Shown: positions 49,850 to 61,828, counted from the first letter of the stretch. The stretch is 64,000 nt of DNA from Brevipalpus yothersi (GCA_003956705.1 QZCP01000830.1:62001-126000); one strand, 5' to 3'. The notes: generated by a model from the sequence alone, not told the origin. Numbers and translations are program-made.

Positions 49850-51002
49850 TTGGTTTCCTTGCTTATCTTTGGCACACAAGACGACTCGCTGATTTTGATG
49901 GTTAGCGTAGATGTATGGGTCATATTTGAGGTCAACATAGACTTCCGGTTCCTTTCCACTGATCTCGAAATTTTTCTCAATCAGCTGATTGTCAAAAGTG
50001 AGCACAGTAATTTTCCAGATTCCATCAACATTTTGGCAAGGCAAAGGATGTTTGAAGATTTTCATACCATTGTTGATGGTAACATTTTTCCATTCCATCA
50101 CTTTGTAATTGGATGGATTGTAAACGGACACCTTGTCAAGTACGGTCTCATACAAATTGATGCGACCATCGAAATTGATTACACGAAATTTAAGTTGATC
50201 ACCGGACTTGTACACTGGCTTGGAAGTTTCGATCAAACTTATTTCGATTGACTGATTCGAAGGATCTTCTCCTCACTGAGAACATTGGGAACTTCTACAA
50301 CCAATTTGGCGACATAATGTCTAAGAGGGGCCAATGAAAGCTCGACACAGGTTACATCGTCATCTAGAAAGTGAGGAAGGAGAAGAGGAAAAAAATCAGC
50401 AATCAATATCAACCAGAACGAAGTTGAATTTCACACACACACAAAGACACACACAATATCTTGGTGAAAAAATTCATTCAAAGTGATGATAAATACACAT
50501 ACCTTGAAGTTGTTCCCGTTTCTCGGTGGGAGTTTTACCAGAGCTTGGCTCGAGTAGTGAAACTTTCACATATCGGTCACTGGATGGGATCGAAAATTTG
50601 CCGGTCACAGGTACCAAACAGATTTTACTGTCCTTTGGACTGATAACTTTTGAAACGGTGATCACATATTTTGACTGTTGAGCAAGATTGTCCGAGCTGG
50701 ATGTTCAAAAAGAGAGATAGAAGTGAAATAAATTAGATCCATGATATGTTGAAGCACAGAACATATATGAAATGGAGAACTCATGAGAAAACGAAATCAA
50801 GGTCTTGGTGAAAGTGATGAAACTTTTCTCCCAAAGAGATTGGAACTGATGACAACTCAATTATGAATAAGAGGAGGAGAAAAAATTTTTCCATTACTCG
50901 TACTCACCCCATTGCAATAGGCCGAAAAAGAGGCTTGAAGAACTCAAGAGATTCATCCTTCATGCCTATTGGTAGGTAGAAGGCGAACTGGATAACTTCC
51001 AT
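49850..51002 (-). pseudogene. Alpha-2-macroglobulin / thioester-protein N-terminal fragment
   Basis: Matches the first macroglobulin (MG) domains of alpha-2-macroglobulin/TEP proteins. Exons are 50908-51002, 50503-50696 (QSKYVITVSKVISP...) and about 49850-50363 (VTCVELSLAPLRHYVAKL...IETSKPVYKSGDQLKFRV...). A one-base frame change near 50255 separates EEKILRI from SIEISLIETSKP. After AKDKQGNQMN (about 49850) similarity ends in low-complexity DNA, so the bait region, thioester and receptor domains are absent. Truncation plus frameshift argue for a pseudogene. A sequencing error at 50255 would leave a truncated but readable MG1-MG2 protein of about 230 aa. Confidence 0.75.
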
Positions 51003-52321
51003 CGGAAAAATCTGGCCTTTATATACCCATTTCAATCGACTCACTCAGAAATTCTGCGTGAAACAATTTTCGCTGATTTTGTCGTTTTTCTCCTTCTTAT
51101 CTTCAATCCATAGGAAAAATCGAGCTATCTTTGGTCGAAAAAGAAAGAGAAAAATTGATTGGTAAGAATGCTGGAGTAATCATTCATTCCCAAGGATGAA
51201 AGCTTACTTAAGTGTTCATATATCAGTCATACACTCTTATGGTAAGAGTGCAAGTCTCACCTCTGAATGATTTCTGATCATCAATTGATTTACTCACAAT
51301 TTGTGCTCGTCTAGCCAATTTTTCACTCCTTTCAGAGAGGAGACAGGTAAGCTTTATTCCCTTGAAATAAGATGAAGAGGGAAAAAAATCATTATCTTGT
51401 GTGCAAGCAAATTCAGTGGATATTATCTTGCCGGAAACTGGATTCGATCAGCAACTCCATTAAATTCAATGAAGTTACTGATCGAGTCCAGCTGAATCCA
51501 AAAATTTTTTAATCCAATTCGACTGTAGACTTCTCAACTTCTAGGTAGTACTGTGTTAATGAAAAAGTTGGTCGACTAATCTGATTGTGATTAGATAATC
51601 CGTATGATTAACCTCGGTTGAATTTTGTCTCTGGACGGGTATTTTGACTCACCCTGTATTATTCAACCAGCTAATGAATCGGTCTGTGAGAGATAGGGAT
51701 AGAGAGGTGAACATTTCACGTTTCCATCAATCTAAACCAATAGGCTTGTGAATGTTTAACATTCCATATTCTCTTTGCTCTTTTCCTCAAGTGTATGTGA
51801 ACCAGAGTAGTTTAAAAAGTGAGCACTCCCATGGAGTACTCTGTCACCCGAATGAATTATTCAGAGTACCTAATTAGTTCTTATAGTACGAAAACCAGCG
51901 AACTAGCGGCCAAGACTTGTTTTGTGATAATTTTTAGCCATCTGATGGATGTTCATGAACTGAAGTGACAATTTTTGGGTACGATATCAACGACAAAAAA
52001 ATGGTCAAATTTTAACCTATCAGGCGTTATAAAGTGGCCAAAAATTATCGCTAGAACAGGCAAAACTGGACGACTGAAAAAAATTATTTTTGAGCATGGT
52101 CTGTCGATTGTTCAAAGAATTATTTTACTTTATCATTAAGTGCATACTTTTGTGTAGCTACTCTTTGGTGTGAACCTTTAAAAAGGTGTTGCATAGAGTA
52201 ATCGAGCACAGCAACCGAAAGTGATTACCTATTATGATCACATAGGTGATGTTTGATTATCAAAAATAATGATGATAATAATAATAATAATAATAATACA
52301 CACACGAACTTGAGAATTCTG
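51003..52321. other. Gene-free stretch
   Basis: No coding sequence is recognised. An AAT run (52269-52289) and a short CA run precede the UVSSA stop codon. Confidence 0.5.
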
Positions 52322-53890
52322 TTACCGCTCAAGTGCATAATTCCATTGATCATGAAATTGTCTGTATCTCCTCTCATCGAGCGTATCAAGATCCTTGGCA
52401 ACTCGCTCTCGTGTATCCTTACGAAAGATCTTTTTTCTCAACCTTTCGCGAGGAGTTTCATCACAAGTCCTCAGATCTTGTAACATGGAATCTTTAGTCC
52501 TCTTTGATTTTCCTCTACCCTTTTTCACAGTTAAATCAATGCCGGTGGCAGCCTCCAAGTCTCTCAAAAATGCTGGATCTTGCCAGTCAGGTACATCACT
52601 CTTTTTGGCTTCGAGCTCTTTTTTACGTTCATTTTCATCCAGAGGAATTCCCATCTCATCTCTTGGGATGATTTTTCCATGGAACGGACATTTGATGGCA
52701 TCTTTTCTGGGGCAAAGTTTACCATTGATCAGTGGAACTTTACACATAATTCCTTGATCTTCCTTAGATGTTGATGGTTTATCAAGAGATGATGTATCAT
52801 CATCCAAGCCATATTCTTTGCGTCTATGCTGTGGGATGACAAGTTCCATATCTTCCTTCTCTTGGACTTCTTCGAAGTCTTCATCAGAGTCTGAGCTATT
52901 ATCATCATCATTGTTCTCTTCAGGAGTGACAATTTTTAATTTTATAAACTTCTGTAAAGCCATCATCATCTGACTTTTTAGATCGATTGCCATTTTGATC
53001 TGAGATCCACAAAAGTCAGATCCTTCAGTCATTGATTTGAGATTTGATTTCAACTTTGGCAAGCATCCTTTGACCATTTGATGATAAATGTCTCTCAAGT
53101 TTTCGATTATATGCTTGTTGTCCTCTGACTGGATTACTTCCAGATATGGCCGGACAACAATGTCCACTCCTTGGACAGGAGAAACAAAATTTTCGGGAGG
53201 AATATCGAAGGTGTCCTCATGATCAACAAGATCTTCCTGTTGGAGCCACGGGAACAGTAACTGGAAACAATTGAACATTTGAGATAGAACACTTTCACAT
53301 TCGACTTTAATCTCTTTGAATTCATCTTTAAATTTGTCCATCCTTTTGCTCAACAACTGCTTCTTACGTTCCTCTTCGGCTTCTAATTGTCTTCTATCCT
53401 CTTGTGTGATTATTTCTTGTTCTCTAAAGTCGATACATGTTCGCTTGAAATAATTGTAAGCTGTGGCCAAAGAAGGATAACCTTCCCGAAATTTGTTGTA
53501 CCATATATCAATACATTCGATACATTTCTTTTTGAGTTCTCCTCGCCATGCTTTAGGTGGTGGTAATGGATGATCTTTATTGATTCCCAGGCAAGATTCG
53601 AAGAAATTCTGTAGATTTTCACTTTTCAACAGCAAAGTTCTAAAATGATGTGATCTCTGGAAAAATTCGTGTATCATCAACAAAGTACAATATCTGATTT
53701 GTGAATGCTTCTTCACCATCTGAAACATGAGCATTCGAAATATTTGCTCAACCACAGGATCTCCTCTCTCCTTACACATTTGTTTCAATTTTTTCACTAA
53801 ATCCTCATCAACATCTTTACGGCCACAAGTGGTTATCTTTTCCACAATAGAACCGATCTCATCACTAGACACAGACATTGTATGTACCAT
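52322..53890 (-). CDS. UVSSA: UV-stimulated scaffold protein A
   Basis: Factor of transcription-coupled nucleotide excision repair that links stalled RNA polymerase II and CSA/CSB to TFIIH. A single exon of 522 aa from the ATG at 53890 (or 518 from 53878, MSVSS); human is about 709. The N-terminal VHS-like helical domain spans about 1-150 (VVEQIFRMLMFQMVKKHSQIR, FFESCLGINKDHPLPPPKAWRGELKKK). A middle acidic patch, SDSDEDFEEVQEKED (about 335-350), resembles the F-x-x-V peptide that binds the TFIIH p62 PH domain. The C-terminal domain (DUF2043) has CKVPLINGKLCPRKDAIKCPFH, a likely zinc site, then the conserved basic tail. The absence of introns is unusual for this window. Confidence 0.93.
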   Translation of the reverse strand: MVHTMSVSSDEIGSIVEKITTCGRKDVDEDLVKKLKQMCKERGDPVVEQIFRMLMFQMVKKHSQIRYCTLLMIHEFFQRSHHFRTLLLKSENLQNFFESCLGINKDHPLPPPKAWRGELKKKCIECIDIWYNKFREGYPSLATAYNYFKRTCIDFREQEIITQEDRRQLEAEEERKKQLLSKRMDKFKDEFKEIKVECESVLSQMFNCFQLLFPWLQQEDLVDHEDTFDIPPENFVSPVQGVDIVVRPYLEVIQSEDNKHIIENLRDIYHQMVKGCLPKLKSNLKSMTEGSDFCGSQIKMAIDLKSQMMMALQKFIKLKIVTPEENNDDDNSSDSDEDFEEVQEKEDMELVIPQHRRKEYGLDDDTSSLDKPSTSKEDQGIMCKVPLINGKLCPRKDAIKCPFHGKIIPRDEMGIPLDENERKKELEAKKSDVPDWQDPAFLRDLEAATGIDLTVKKGRGKSKRTKDSMLQDLRTCDETPRERLRKKIFRKDTRERVAKDLDTLDERRYRQFHDQWNYALER

Positions 53891-54246
53891 ACACCTAGCC
53901 AATCAGGCCTGAAAATATTGCACCATCAATAGGAGTAACAATTCATTGTTTTTATTTAAATTCAATAGAATCGTGGTAATAAACCAGGATCACATGCTAA
54001 TAATGTATATAATACATTGTATAATGATTAAATGAAAATGAGATCAAGACAACAACAGTTGCTGATGTCTTGCGTCACTTTTTTGTGTGATGCAAGAGCT
54101 TCTCGATGCCCTCTTGTGTGAGTGTTTCAATTCTTTTAATAGTCACTCTTGAAAATTCTTGAAATTATTTTTCATGATGAATTTTTCAAACAATTCCCAA
54201 GGAAATGATCTGAAATAATTGATTAGATAATAGAGAATAGAGATGG
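53891..54246. other. Short intergenic gap
   Basis: AT-rich sequence of about 350 bp between UVSSA and the next minus-strand open frame; no feature is seen. Confidence 0.5.
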
Positions 54247-54789
54247 TCAAAAACACATTTCAAATTCGAAAGGATCATTATCATCAGGAATTTCTATTAT
54301 TTGAATACTGCTACCACTACTTTTCCGGGACACTTGTGATTCTTCCATCAATTTTTCCCGATCAGTTCGATGTTGGCTCATGATCATCATTTGATTAGGA
54401 AGAACAGACGAATCGATGTGTTTTTCATTCTTCTTTGATTCCTCAATTCTATGGCCAGGCTGAGTGTGCTCAATTTTCGATGATGATAACAACAATGATT
54501 CAGGAGCTCCTTGATCCTCTTGCTCTGGTTCGAAAAGTGAGCAAATTGATTGTTTGATCAACTTTGTCACCGCAGGAAGCTCATTTAAATTAAGAGCTAC
54601 CATAGTCGTGAACTCGGATAAGAACAGAATAAGATTTCGACCAATATTATCCATAGATAGAGGGATGAAACATTTTTCAACACTAGTTTTCTTCGAAATT
54701 ATTGATATCCTGAAAATCAAACAATGTGTCAAAATTTGGCCTGGATTGACCATTATTACCATGAATAAGATTTGAAAACGATCAAACAT
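54247..54789 (-). CDS. Hypothetical protein with a C-terminal SUMO-interaction-like motif
   Basis: A 180-residue open frame from an ATG at 54789; no family is recognised. The N-terminal part is hydrophobic and helical, the middle (about 85-160) is charged and rich in S, Q and E, and the C-terminus has SSIQIIEIPDDNDPFEFE. A run of branched residues followed by acids, preceded by serines, is the pattern of a SUMO-interaction motif. A possible 3' splice site (TTTTCAG) lies inside the frame near 54712, so the real start may be in an upstream exon and only MDNIGRNLILFL onwards (about 54655 downwards) be coding. It lies between UVSSA and INPP5A on the same strand. Confidence 0.45.
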   Translation of the reverse strand: MFDRFQILFMVIMVNPGQILTHCLIFRISIISKKTSVEKCFIPLSMDNIGRNLILFLSEFTTMVALNLNELPAVTKLIKQSICSLFEPEQEDQGAPESLLLSSSKIEHTQPGHRIEESKKNEKHIDSSVLPNQMMIMSQHRTDREKLMEESQVSRKSSGSSIQIIEIPDDNDPFEFEMCF

Positions 54790-55223
54790 TTTTTTTCTAC
54801 TTGTTATTTTTTAATTGATGAAGGATCGTTCAATCGGAGAATAATTAGTTCCTGATTGGACTTAAAACGCTTGACTAGAGAAAAATTCGGGACAATTCCA
54901 TTGAAAGCGCACTCAATTTGGATTTGTTCAGTTCAAATACTCAAAAACTGATTAGCTGGAGAGAGAGAGGTATGTAAAGAATCACGATTATCACTTTTAT
55001 AAATTTATACATATTTGATTCTAGATCGAGGTATATTCGATTATAGTTCATGAACATATTAGATCAAATTGTAAGTATGAGGGCGAGAAACTCTTTCTTT
55101 CCGAACGATGATTCAATTCGTCTACTTCGGTAATGTTATCATGATATGTGGAAGGGGGAAGGGGGAGGAAAGGAGAACATGTTGATGAGAATATTATCGT
55201 TACAAATTACAGATGTTCTACTT

Positions 55224-55420
55224 TTACACTGTTGTCTCTCGAAAAACGGGGACCTCTTTATCACCACACTGAATGCAAATATAACGCGTTCCCGAAGTAG
55301 GATCATTTCCATGAGGCAAACTTTGTGAGAAACGTCCGCTCAATGAACTTCCAAAGTCTAGAGTATTCAAAGCTTTTGAACTAGCTGGTGAATCGAGATC
55401 ATTTATCGATTCAGATTGAT
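55224..55420 (-). CDS. Possible terminal coding exon with C-terminal ETTV
   Basis: A strong 3' splice site (TTTCTCTAG) at 55421 precedes a 65-codon serine-rich frame with a CIQCG pair of cysteines, ending VFRETTV and a stop. The final T-T-V fits a class I PDZ-domain ligand. It needs an upstream exon ending in phase 1, which I could not locate; INPP5A exons end in phase 0 at the likely junctions. It could be a terminal exon of an unrecognised gene, or chance. Confidence 0.25.
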
Positions 55421-55769
55421 CTAGAGAAATATGGAAAGAGGAAAGTATTGAGCGATCGAAAGATAATACATCTATACACATTCCTCTCGATTGTGGTAGG
55501 GAATTTTGGTGGCATGAAAAACAAAATAAAAAAAAATGATGATGATAACGATGTGGATGGCATATCGAGCGAATGTTTTCAATGTTATGAGGCTTAACAA
55601 AACTAGCAAAATATTATTTAATAGCTCGATTTCTAACAGAACGATAACGAATTCAAGATAATGGATGCAAAGAATTAAAAACAAATCATACAACAAATGA
55701 AAAAAAAGAACGAAAATGTCAAGGCGGCAAACACATCACATGGGAAAGTGCAATTTTTCTAAATGACTT

Positions 55770-57463
55770 TCAGGTCACTATACAGTGACATGGACATTTT
55801 TCATGATCACAGCTTGTTTTTAGCTTTCGATCATTATACTTTGATTTGGTGTCTGATGATTCTCCTGATTGAGTTCCTACCGAATTCAGCTGCCCTGGCG
55901 GGGTGTCATTGGAATGAGATGTTCGATTTTCAACAGTGGCTAAATTAAGTGGAGATTTTTTGTCACCACCATGCTGAGAGCTACTCTCCAGCCTACTATT
56001 ATCACTGAGATCTGTATTCAGAGGGTCTTTCTCACTTTTGGATTCTGCTGTCTTAGTAGATGAGGCAATTTCCTCAACATTGCTCAGATCAGCGTACCAT
56101 TCCTCTGATGAACTGGAGTGATGACTTTGAAGGCGACTAGACCATCGATCACTCTGACACAACCTCAAAGATCGAAACAGCTCTTGGGTCTTTGCTGACC
56201 AATCTTGATCATGAAAAACTGGCTTATGTCTAGTTGATGCGGAAGTTGTGCGTCGTGCTTTAAAATGCAAGCGAGGACGTCTCATAGAGGGTATTGAATA
56301 GGTTCTCAGGCGTGATAAAAAATCAACATGCATATGTTCGGTAGAGTCTTTGCGAGGGAACAATATTAAACCTGATCTCCATTTACCTGCTGGAGCCAGC
56401 AATTTGAAAGAGAGAAGAATAGGCTGTGGAAAAAGAGAAAAGTGATCATTAGATTGAAAATTGGGTCCTCTTCGACATTTTAGGGAGACATTTGTTCTTC
56501 TAGGAATAGAACAATCTGGAGAGAAAGAAAGATCAAGGAGAGAGGAGAGCAGCAAAGATTGCCATAAGCTGTGAGCTGCTTACTCAGCACAACTTTAATG
56601 GAATTGGGATTTGATCATAAAAAGTGTTGTAAGGAAGCCTCGTAAGTAATGGATCAGAAAAAAGAGAGGGAAAGAGCAATCGAATACCTTGTGATCACCC
56701 ATTGGTACATTTTTGCCAATCATGTCATATTTCACTTCATCCAGAAGGTCAGAAGATTGATCCTAATGGAATAAAAATATCGAATGAGTATCGAGCGTAT
56801 AGATCTTGGGAAAAAGGTGATAACCCACGCGTATAAGATCCATGGCAGATTTGTTGAGAAGAATACGATCACACCAAGCTGGACAACGAGTTTTCATGTA
56901 GGAGGAACAAGTAGCCTCTTCAGTGAATGGATAACTCGGTGGGAAACCAATCTCGAACTCATACAGCTGATCTTCGAAGCACTTGACTTCCTTGTCCAAA
57001 TCTAGTAGCTGAAAAAGAGAAAAAAATCGATTTAGTAGATGAAATATTCAACAAATATTGCTCAACTAAGAAGAGGATCATTATCAGGATGTCTCGAAGT
57101 GAATGAACTCGTTTATTTTTTCCTCGCTTTGTGTTACAAAATGGAAAGTCCCTGAATGAAATTCGATTCGCGTGGAAAGCTGAATGATGAAAAGTAATCG
57201 AGCTGATCACGAAGCTTACCCATTTATGATTTTGTTCATGAAGAAAAGTTTTGTCATGATCAGATAAGTCGAAGACTTTCTTTCCAAGAGTGAGGATTGT
57301 CTTATCTTCAACCAGAGGGTCTTTGAAAGAAATGGTTTCTGAAGATCCATTTTTGGCACCTTTTGAATGATTGATGTCATCTTGGGTCAGTCTCTGAAGA
57401 GAAGAATTTTCATTTGAATATTTTAGTCAAAGTCAAAATTTTTGGCTGTAATTCAGAGTAAAT

Positions 57464-57529
<66 letters not shown>

Positions 57530-59782
57530 AAGAAAGAAGGAAAGTAAATAGAATAAATAAGTAAAACACATAGAATAAAGCCTTGAAAGATTATGTCACA
57601 AAACAAATAGGCATTGAGAGCTTTTTTTCTAGCATAGAATTTCAAGTTTACAGAGAATGATCTCAATTGGCTGCGAAAATGATGAAAATAGAGAGAAATT
57701 ATCCAGATAGGAAGTTATAGAAAATACAAATTTTTCCGGTATTTATAGTCGATTAAATAGCAAACAATAGAAGAAAAGATGAAAGGGAAAGAGTTTTCAA
57801 TGAAAAAAATAAAGATTTCGTAATACACATACCTCAATCACGGCCTTCATATCGAGTCTAAAGTTGAAGTCACCGAATATAAACATAGGAACACTTTCAT
57901 AATCATCATTATTGAATTTATCCAGGACGTGTTGTAGGGCATCTTGTCGGATGACCGTGTATTGAGAGGGGAACTTTCGGGAACAAGAAGAAAGTTTTGA
58001 GGGTTATATTAATCATATTAATCATATTTACCGAAGAAAATAAGATTTCTCAAAGTGAAGCTTTCATACTTACAGACTCCATTGCGATGAAATTTGAGGC
58101 ATCATGAAAAAGATGAATGTTGGTCAAATCGAAAATAAAATTTTCACATGACCAACGCGTTCGAAGATAGCCTTTGCGAGACCATCTACATTCTGGGAAT
58201 AGCTGTTGAGGAAATTTTGCTTTCTCCTTTAGTGTGACATCTTCAATATTACCAGAGAATATTTCTCGTCCAACGACAGATTGGAAAGTTTTCAACTCAA
58301 AATCGAAAAGTTTCACATCTTTCAATGATTCGTGAATAAAATAGAGATTTCCAAGAGCAGTAAAATTTTCTGTATGAGTGAAATCTTCATCCAAAAAGAC
58401 TCGGACATTGCTGTATGGCATCAATTGTTCACTGTCTAATAGTGTTTTGACAAAGTATTTAACATGTTTCATGGACGTTTCATAATTTTTTCCACCAACT
58501 TCTTGACAGTGAAGGGCAATGAATAGTGGCTGCAAATTTTCGATGGTTTTGAGGAATTCTGCGATCCAAATCTTGAGTAATCCATCCGGCTATAATAGTA
58601 AAAGAGAGAGAGAGAGAGAGAGACAGAAAGAGAAGGTAAGAGAAAGAGAGAAAGAAAAAAGATGGATAATTACTATCAATCAGAGTGGTAGCACTTTGGA
58701 TTTTGCATGATGGCTAAGAGATAGTTTGAGGAAGAACCGGTACAGGAAAAAGAGTGAAGAAAAACGGCTCAAGAAACATGCAATCGAAATAAAGGTTAGC
58801 AAAGGTTTATGATGTTGATGAATTTATAAATCAAACTTTCTTCTTCTTCTATCGATAAGAGGATTTGCTCAAAACTTTTTTTATCATCATATCATATCAT
58901 GGCAAAATGAGTTGTGAGAAGAATCATTTCATATTCAAGAACTTTTGGAAAGAGAGAGAGAGTGAGAAAGAGAAAGTAGAAAAAGAAGAAATGATAGATG
59001 ATATTGTGTCCATCATGGTGATGACAAAATTAACATTATATCTCATATCTAATCAAGAGAGAAAAGATGAGGTCGACAGTATGTTTGAATGAGAGAGAGG
59101 CAGAGAGAAGAGAGAGAGAATTATTATTATATAACATTTATGATTATGACGAATGACCATGATGTGATAATGTATTGTTTTATATGAGCTTATATCTTCA
59201 AAATGGATTGTTAAATAACCATAAATAATGGTAGAAGAAAAGGTGATAAACGAAGTGGATGAATGGCTAGAGCAATAAGAGAGAGAGGGGCTCCATGGGA
59301 AAGATGTGGAAGCCTTTTTCTGTGTGATGATATGTATCGTTCAATTGTTGACATCATCCTCAAGGTGGAATTTATTTATGTATACTTGCACGTCAACACT
59401 TTAAAGAATATATAAAAATAGATTCTAATCAAGACTTTTGGTGATCAAATTGATTCATGAGAACAAAATGGTGTAAGTGTGAATGAAAATAAGTGGAAGT
59501 TCATATTGGAGGGAATTAAACGGATAAAATGAAACTGAAAATCAAGATGCATTAGAATGGTCACATCAAATGATGAGGATGAAAAATGTCTCACAAGACA
59601 AGGTACCATATCGTCATCATCATAAGCATTTTGAGGATGAAAGGAGAGCATTTTTGAGAACAGATGATGAAAGCAAATTTTTCATCATGATTCTTATGAA
59701 TTATGACACTTACATCCTCGAAGATTGATCCAACATTGGCGGTAACCAAAAGAAATGGACATCCCTCTTTATTCGAACTCAT
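55770..59782 (-). CDS. INPP5A: Inositol polyphosphate 5-phosphatase, type I, with long C-terminal insert
   Basis: Removes the 5-phosphate of Ins(1,4,5)P3 and ends calcium signalling. Predicted 602 aa, against about 412 in human. Exons are 59714-59782, 58074-58589, 57833-57973, 57220-57393, 56829-57008, 56688-56762 and 55770-56423; all junctions are phase 0. Visible motifs are LLVTANVGSIFED, ALHCQEVGGKNYE, KWSRKG-like RWSRKGYLRTRW, NIHLFHDASN, FGDFNFRLD, FPPSYPFTEE, RCPAWCDRIL and MGDHKPILLSF, so the catalytic domain is complete. After this a serine/threonine-rich tail of about 190 residues with RRxRxxF-type basic patches leads to the end CPCHCIVT. The final CIVT is a CAAX prenylation box, as in the vertebrate enzyme. 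Intron 1 (58590-59713) holds GA tracts. Confidence 0.94.
57471..57526. repeat. GA microsatellite
   Basis: About 28 GA units inside intron 3 of INPP5A (between 57393 and 57833). Confidence 0.95.
58590..59713 (-). other. Intron 1 of INPP5A
   Basis: 1124 nt with several short GA tracts (58603-58622, 58951-58976, 59092-59119). It is the longest intron of this gene; no RNA gene or coding sequence is seen. Confidence 0.6.
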
Positions 59783-60027
59783 GAATGATGATATAATATT
59801 TGGGAATATTTACACTCGATCATATAGCCGCCATGGACGTGTTTCTGCTGATATGTTGCTGTTGTTGTTGTTGATGTTGTTGTTATCGTTGGATGGTTGA
59901 TGTTGCAGCTGCTGTTGGTAGAAGAAGAGATTGAAAATGGATTGCACAAACTAATATATTTGATAATACATGTATATACATGGTTTGATGGTGATAAAGT
60001 TTCAGTGACCATCCAAAAGAGGATGCT

Positions 60028-60064
<37 letters not shown>

Positions 60065-61828
60065 AGAAGCAGGTTGAGGTGGAGTAAAGAGGGAAAATAG
60101 AGAGAGAGAGAGAAAGTAAGAGGAAGAGAGAGAGAGAAAGAGGCTCACCAAGATCAGACGTACTAAATGATATCGCTCAAATCGATACTTTTTCTTGCTT
60201 GCTTCTGAATCTTGGCATGATGGAAGAGAGAGAGAGAAAGTGAAAGTGAACACAGAGAAAAGTGTTCAGCGCATAAGAAGAAGCGAATTCTTCTTCGTCT
60301 TGTGGCGAAGAATGTTGAATGATGTTAAAAAGAGACGGCTACTGACATTGTTCAGATGGATAGACTAAACTAGAGTTTCATGAGTTTCAATTCTCTCTCT
60401 CACACTCACTACCTTTTCCGAATTGAATGTACACCGATCACTTGATTTTTCCTTGTTTCAATGAGTGTGAGAGAGGTGGAGGAGAGAGAAAGAGAGAGAG
60501 AGATAGAGCGAAATTTTCTTCCCCATCAAAAAAGTTGAACGACTGTAATGGCGCATTCGATGATTTACCTTAAATATTACCATAACAGTACAAGAAGCCT
60601 TTTTTCGATTAGGACCAAAAACTCTCACATTTAGCTCTAGCCTCAAGACGTTCACATTCATCAATGAATTGATTTATTAAAACATTTATAACTTTTTTCT
60701 GGGGGCACATAGATAGCCCATAGATTTTGAAAGTCGATTCACTTGATTTGAGTTCATTTTTCCATTCTTCTTGTTAACATAATGTTACACTAAGAGCCCA
60801 GCTGAACTTTTAGTTTGAGTATTACAAATTGTTGAGCTAATGTTCAGAGGCTTAACAGTTTTTTAGCTGATCAAAGCAAGGATGAAAATTCTTCTCTATT
60901 GCTTGCTCGCTGAAGCCCCTTTCATTTTCTAGCAATTGAATCGCGAATTCTTGTAAAGACTTCGATCCATTAATCTCAATTGAGAAAATTTTTTCTGATA
61001 TTCAATTTGATGTTGAAGTGAATTTTGAGGAGAGAGAGGGAGAGAGAGAACGAATTTCGATCAAAATGAGTATAACTTGGAGTACGAGAAGCGTTTATGC
61101 AAATGCTTTAACGATTTTGTGGAGAGCGTTTCATGGTGAACTTTGATGGATGTTCTTAGAACTTTTTTCACATACTTGTTGAATCATTTTATTCAAAATT
61201 GTTTGCTCGACGAAATCTTTCAATCCATGTTTGATGATTAAACGTTTGCTTGTCTAAACTTATTTCATGCTCCATTCTATTGAGAAGCTGGATTTGAATG
61301 GCTCTCGAGCGAATATTAAAGTTTTTCTCGCTCAATTTTGAGGTGAAAATGTTCACTTTTATGAGCCTCCGAAGCGAATCTATTTCAAGCCTATGCACTT
61401 GTTATCTACGTAGACAAACAGCTGTGAATTTGGGAAGGAGATATGAAAAGAGCCGATTCAAAATTGACATTCTATGAATATTATTTCAATATTTCATTCC
61501 GAAACTATATTTTTCTGATCAAACATATCCAAAAAAACTGAAAATTGATTGCGATCCACGAGATGTAGTGCCCAAAGTTATATACACATGTATTCTTCAC
61601 ACATGGTTTGGCTTATTAAATAAAACGAGCATTGAAGCTTACCAAACGATGCTGGATGAAGTTTTCTGACATATTTCTCATAAGTTTGATTGAGATGAGA
61701 ATACATGTGTTCCTAGAGATAATTGAGAGAATTTGATCGATAGATGAGTTCAAATTGAGATTTTATAAGATTTGACAAATTTTAGTTACACTGAGATAAA
61801 TATATTAAAAAAATCATCATTTTCGACT
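59783..61828. other. Gene-free stretch upstream of INPP5A
   Basis: Contains TTG/GTT repeats (59849-59886) and GA tracts (60030-60061, 60099-60142, 60226-60236). No coding sequence is supported. Confidence 0.5.
60030..60061. repeat. GA microsatellite
   Basis: About 16 GA units, about 250 bp upstream of the INPP5A start codon. Confidence 0.95.

Noticed and set aside
59845..59890. TTG/GTT repeats as a coding polyglutamine tract
   Set aside because: They lie outside any supported exon and the surrounding frames have stops and no family match.
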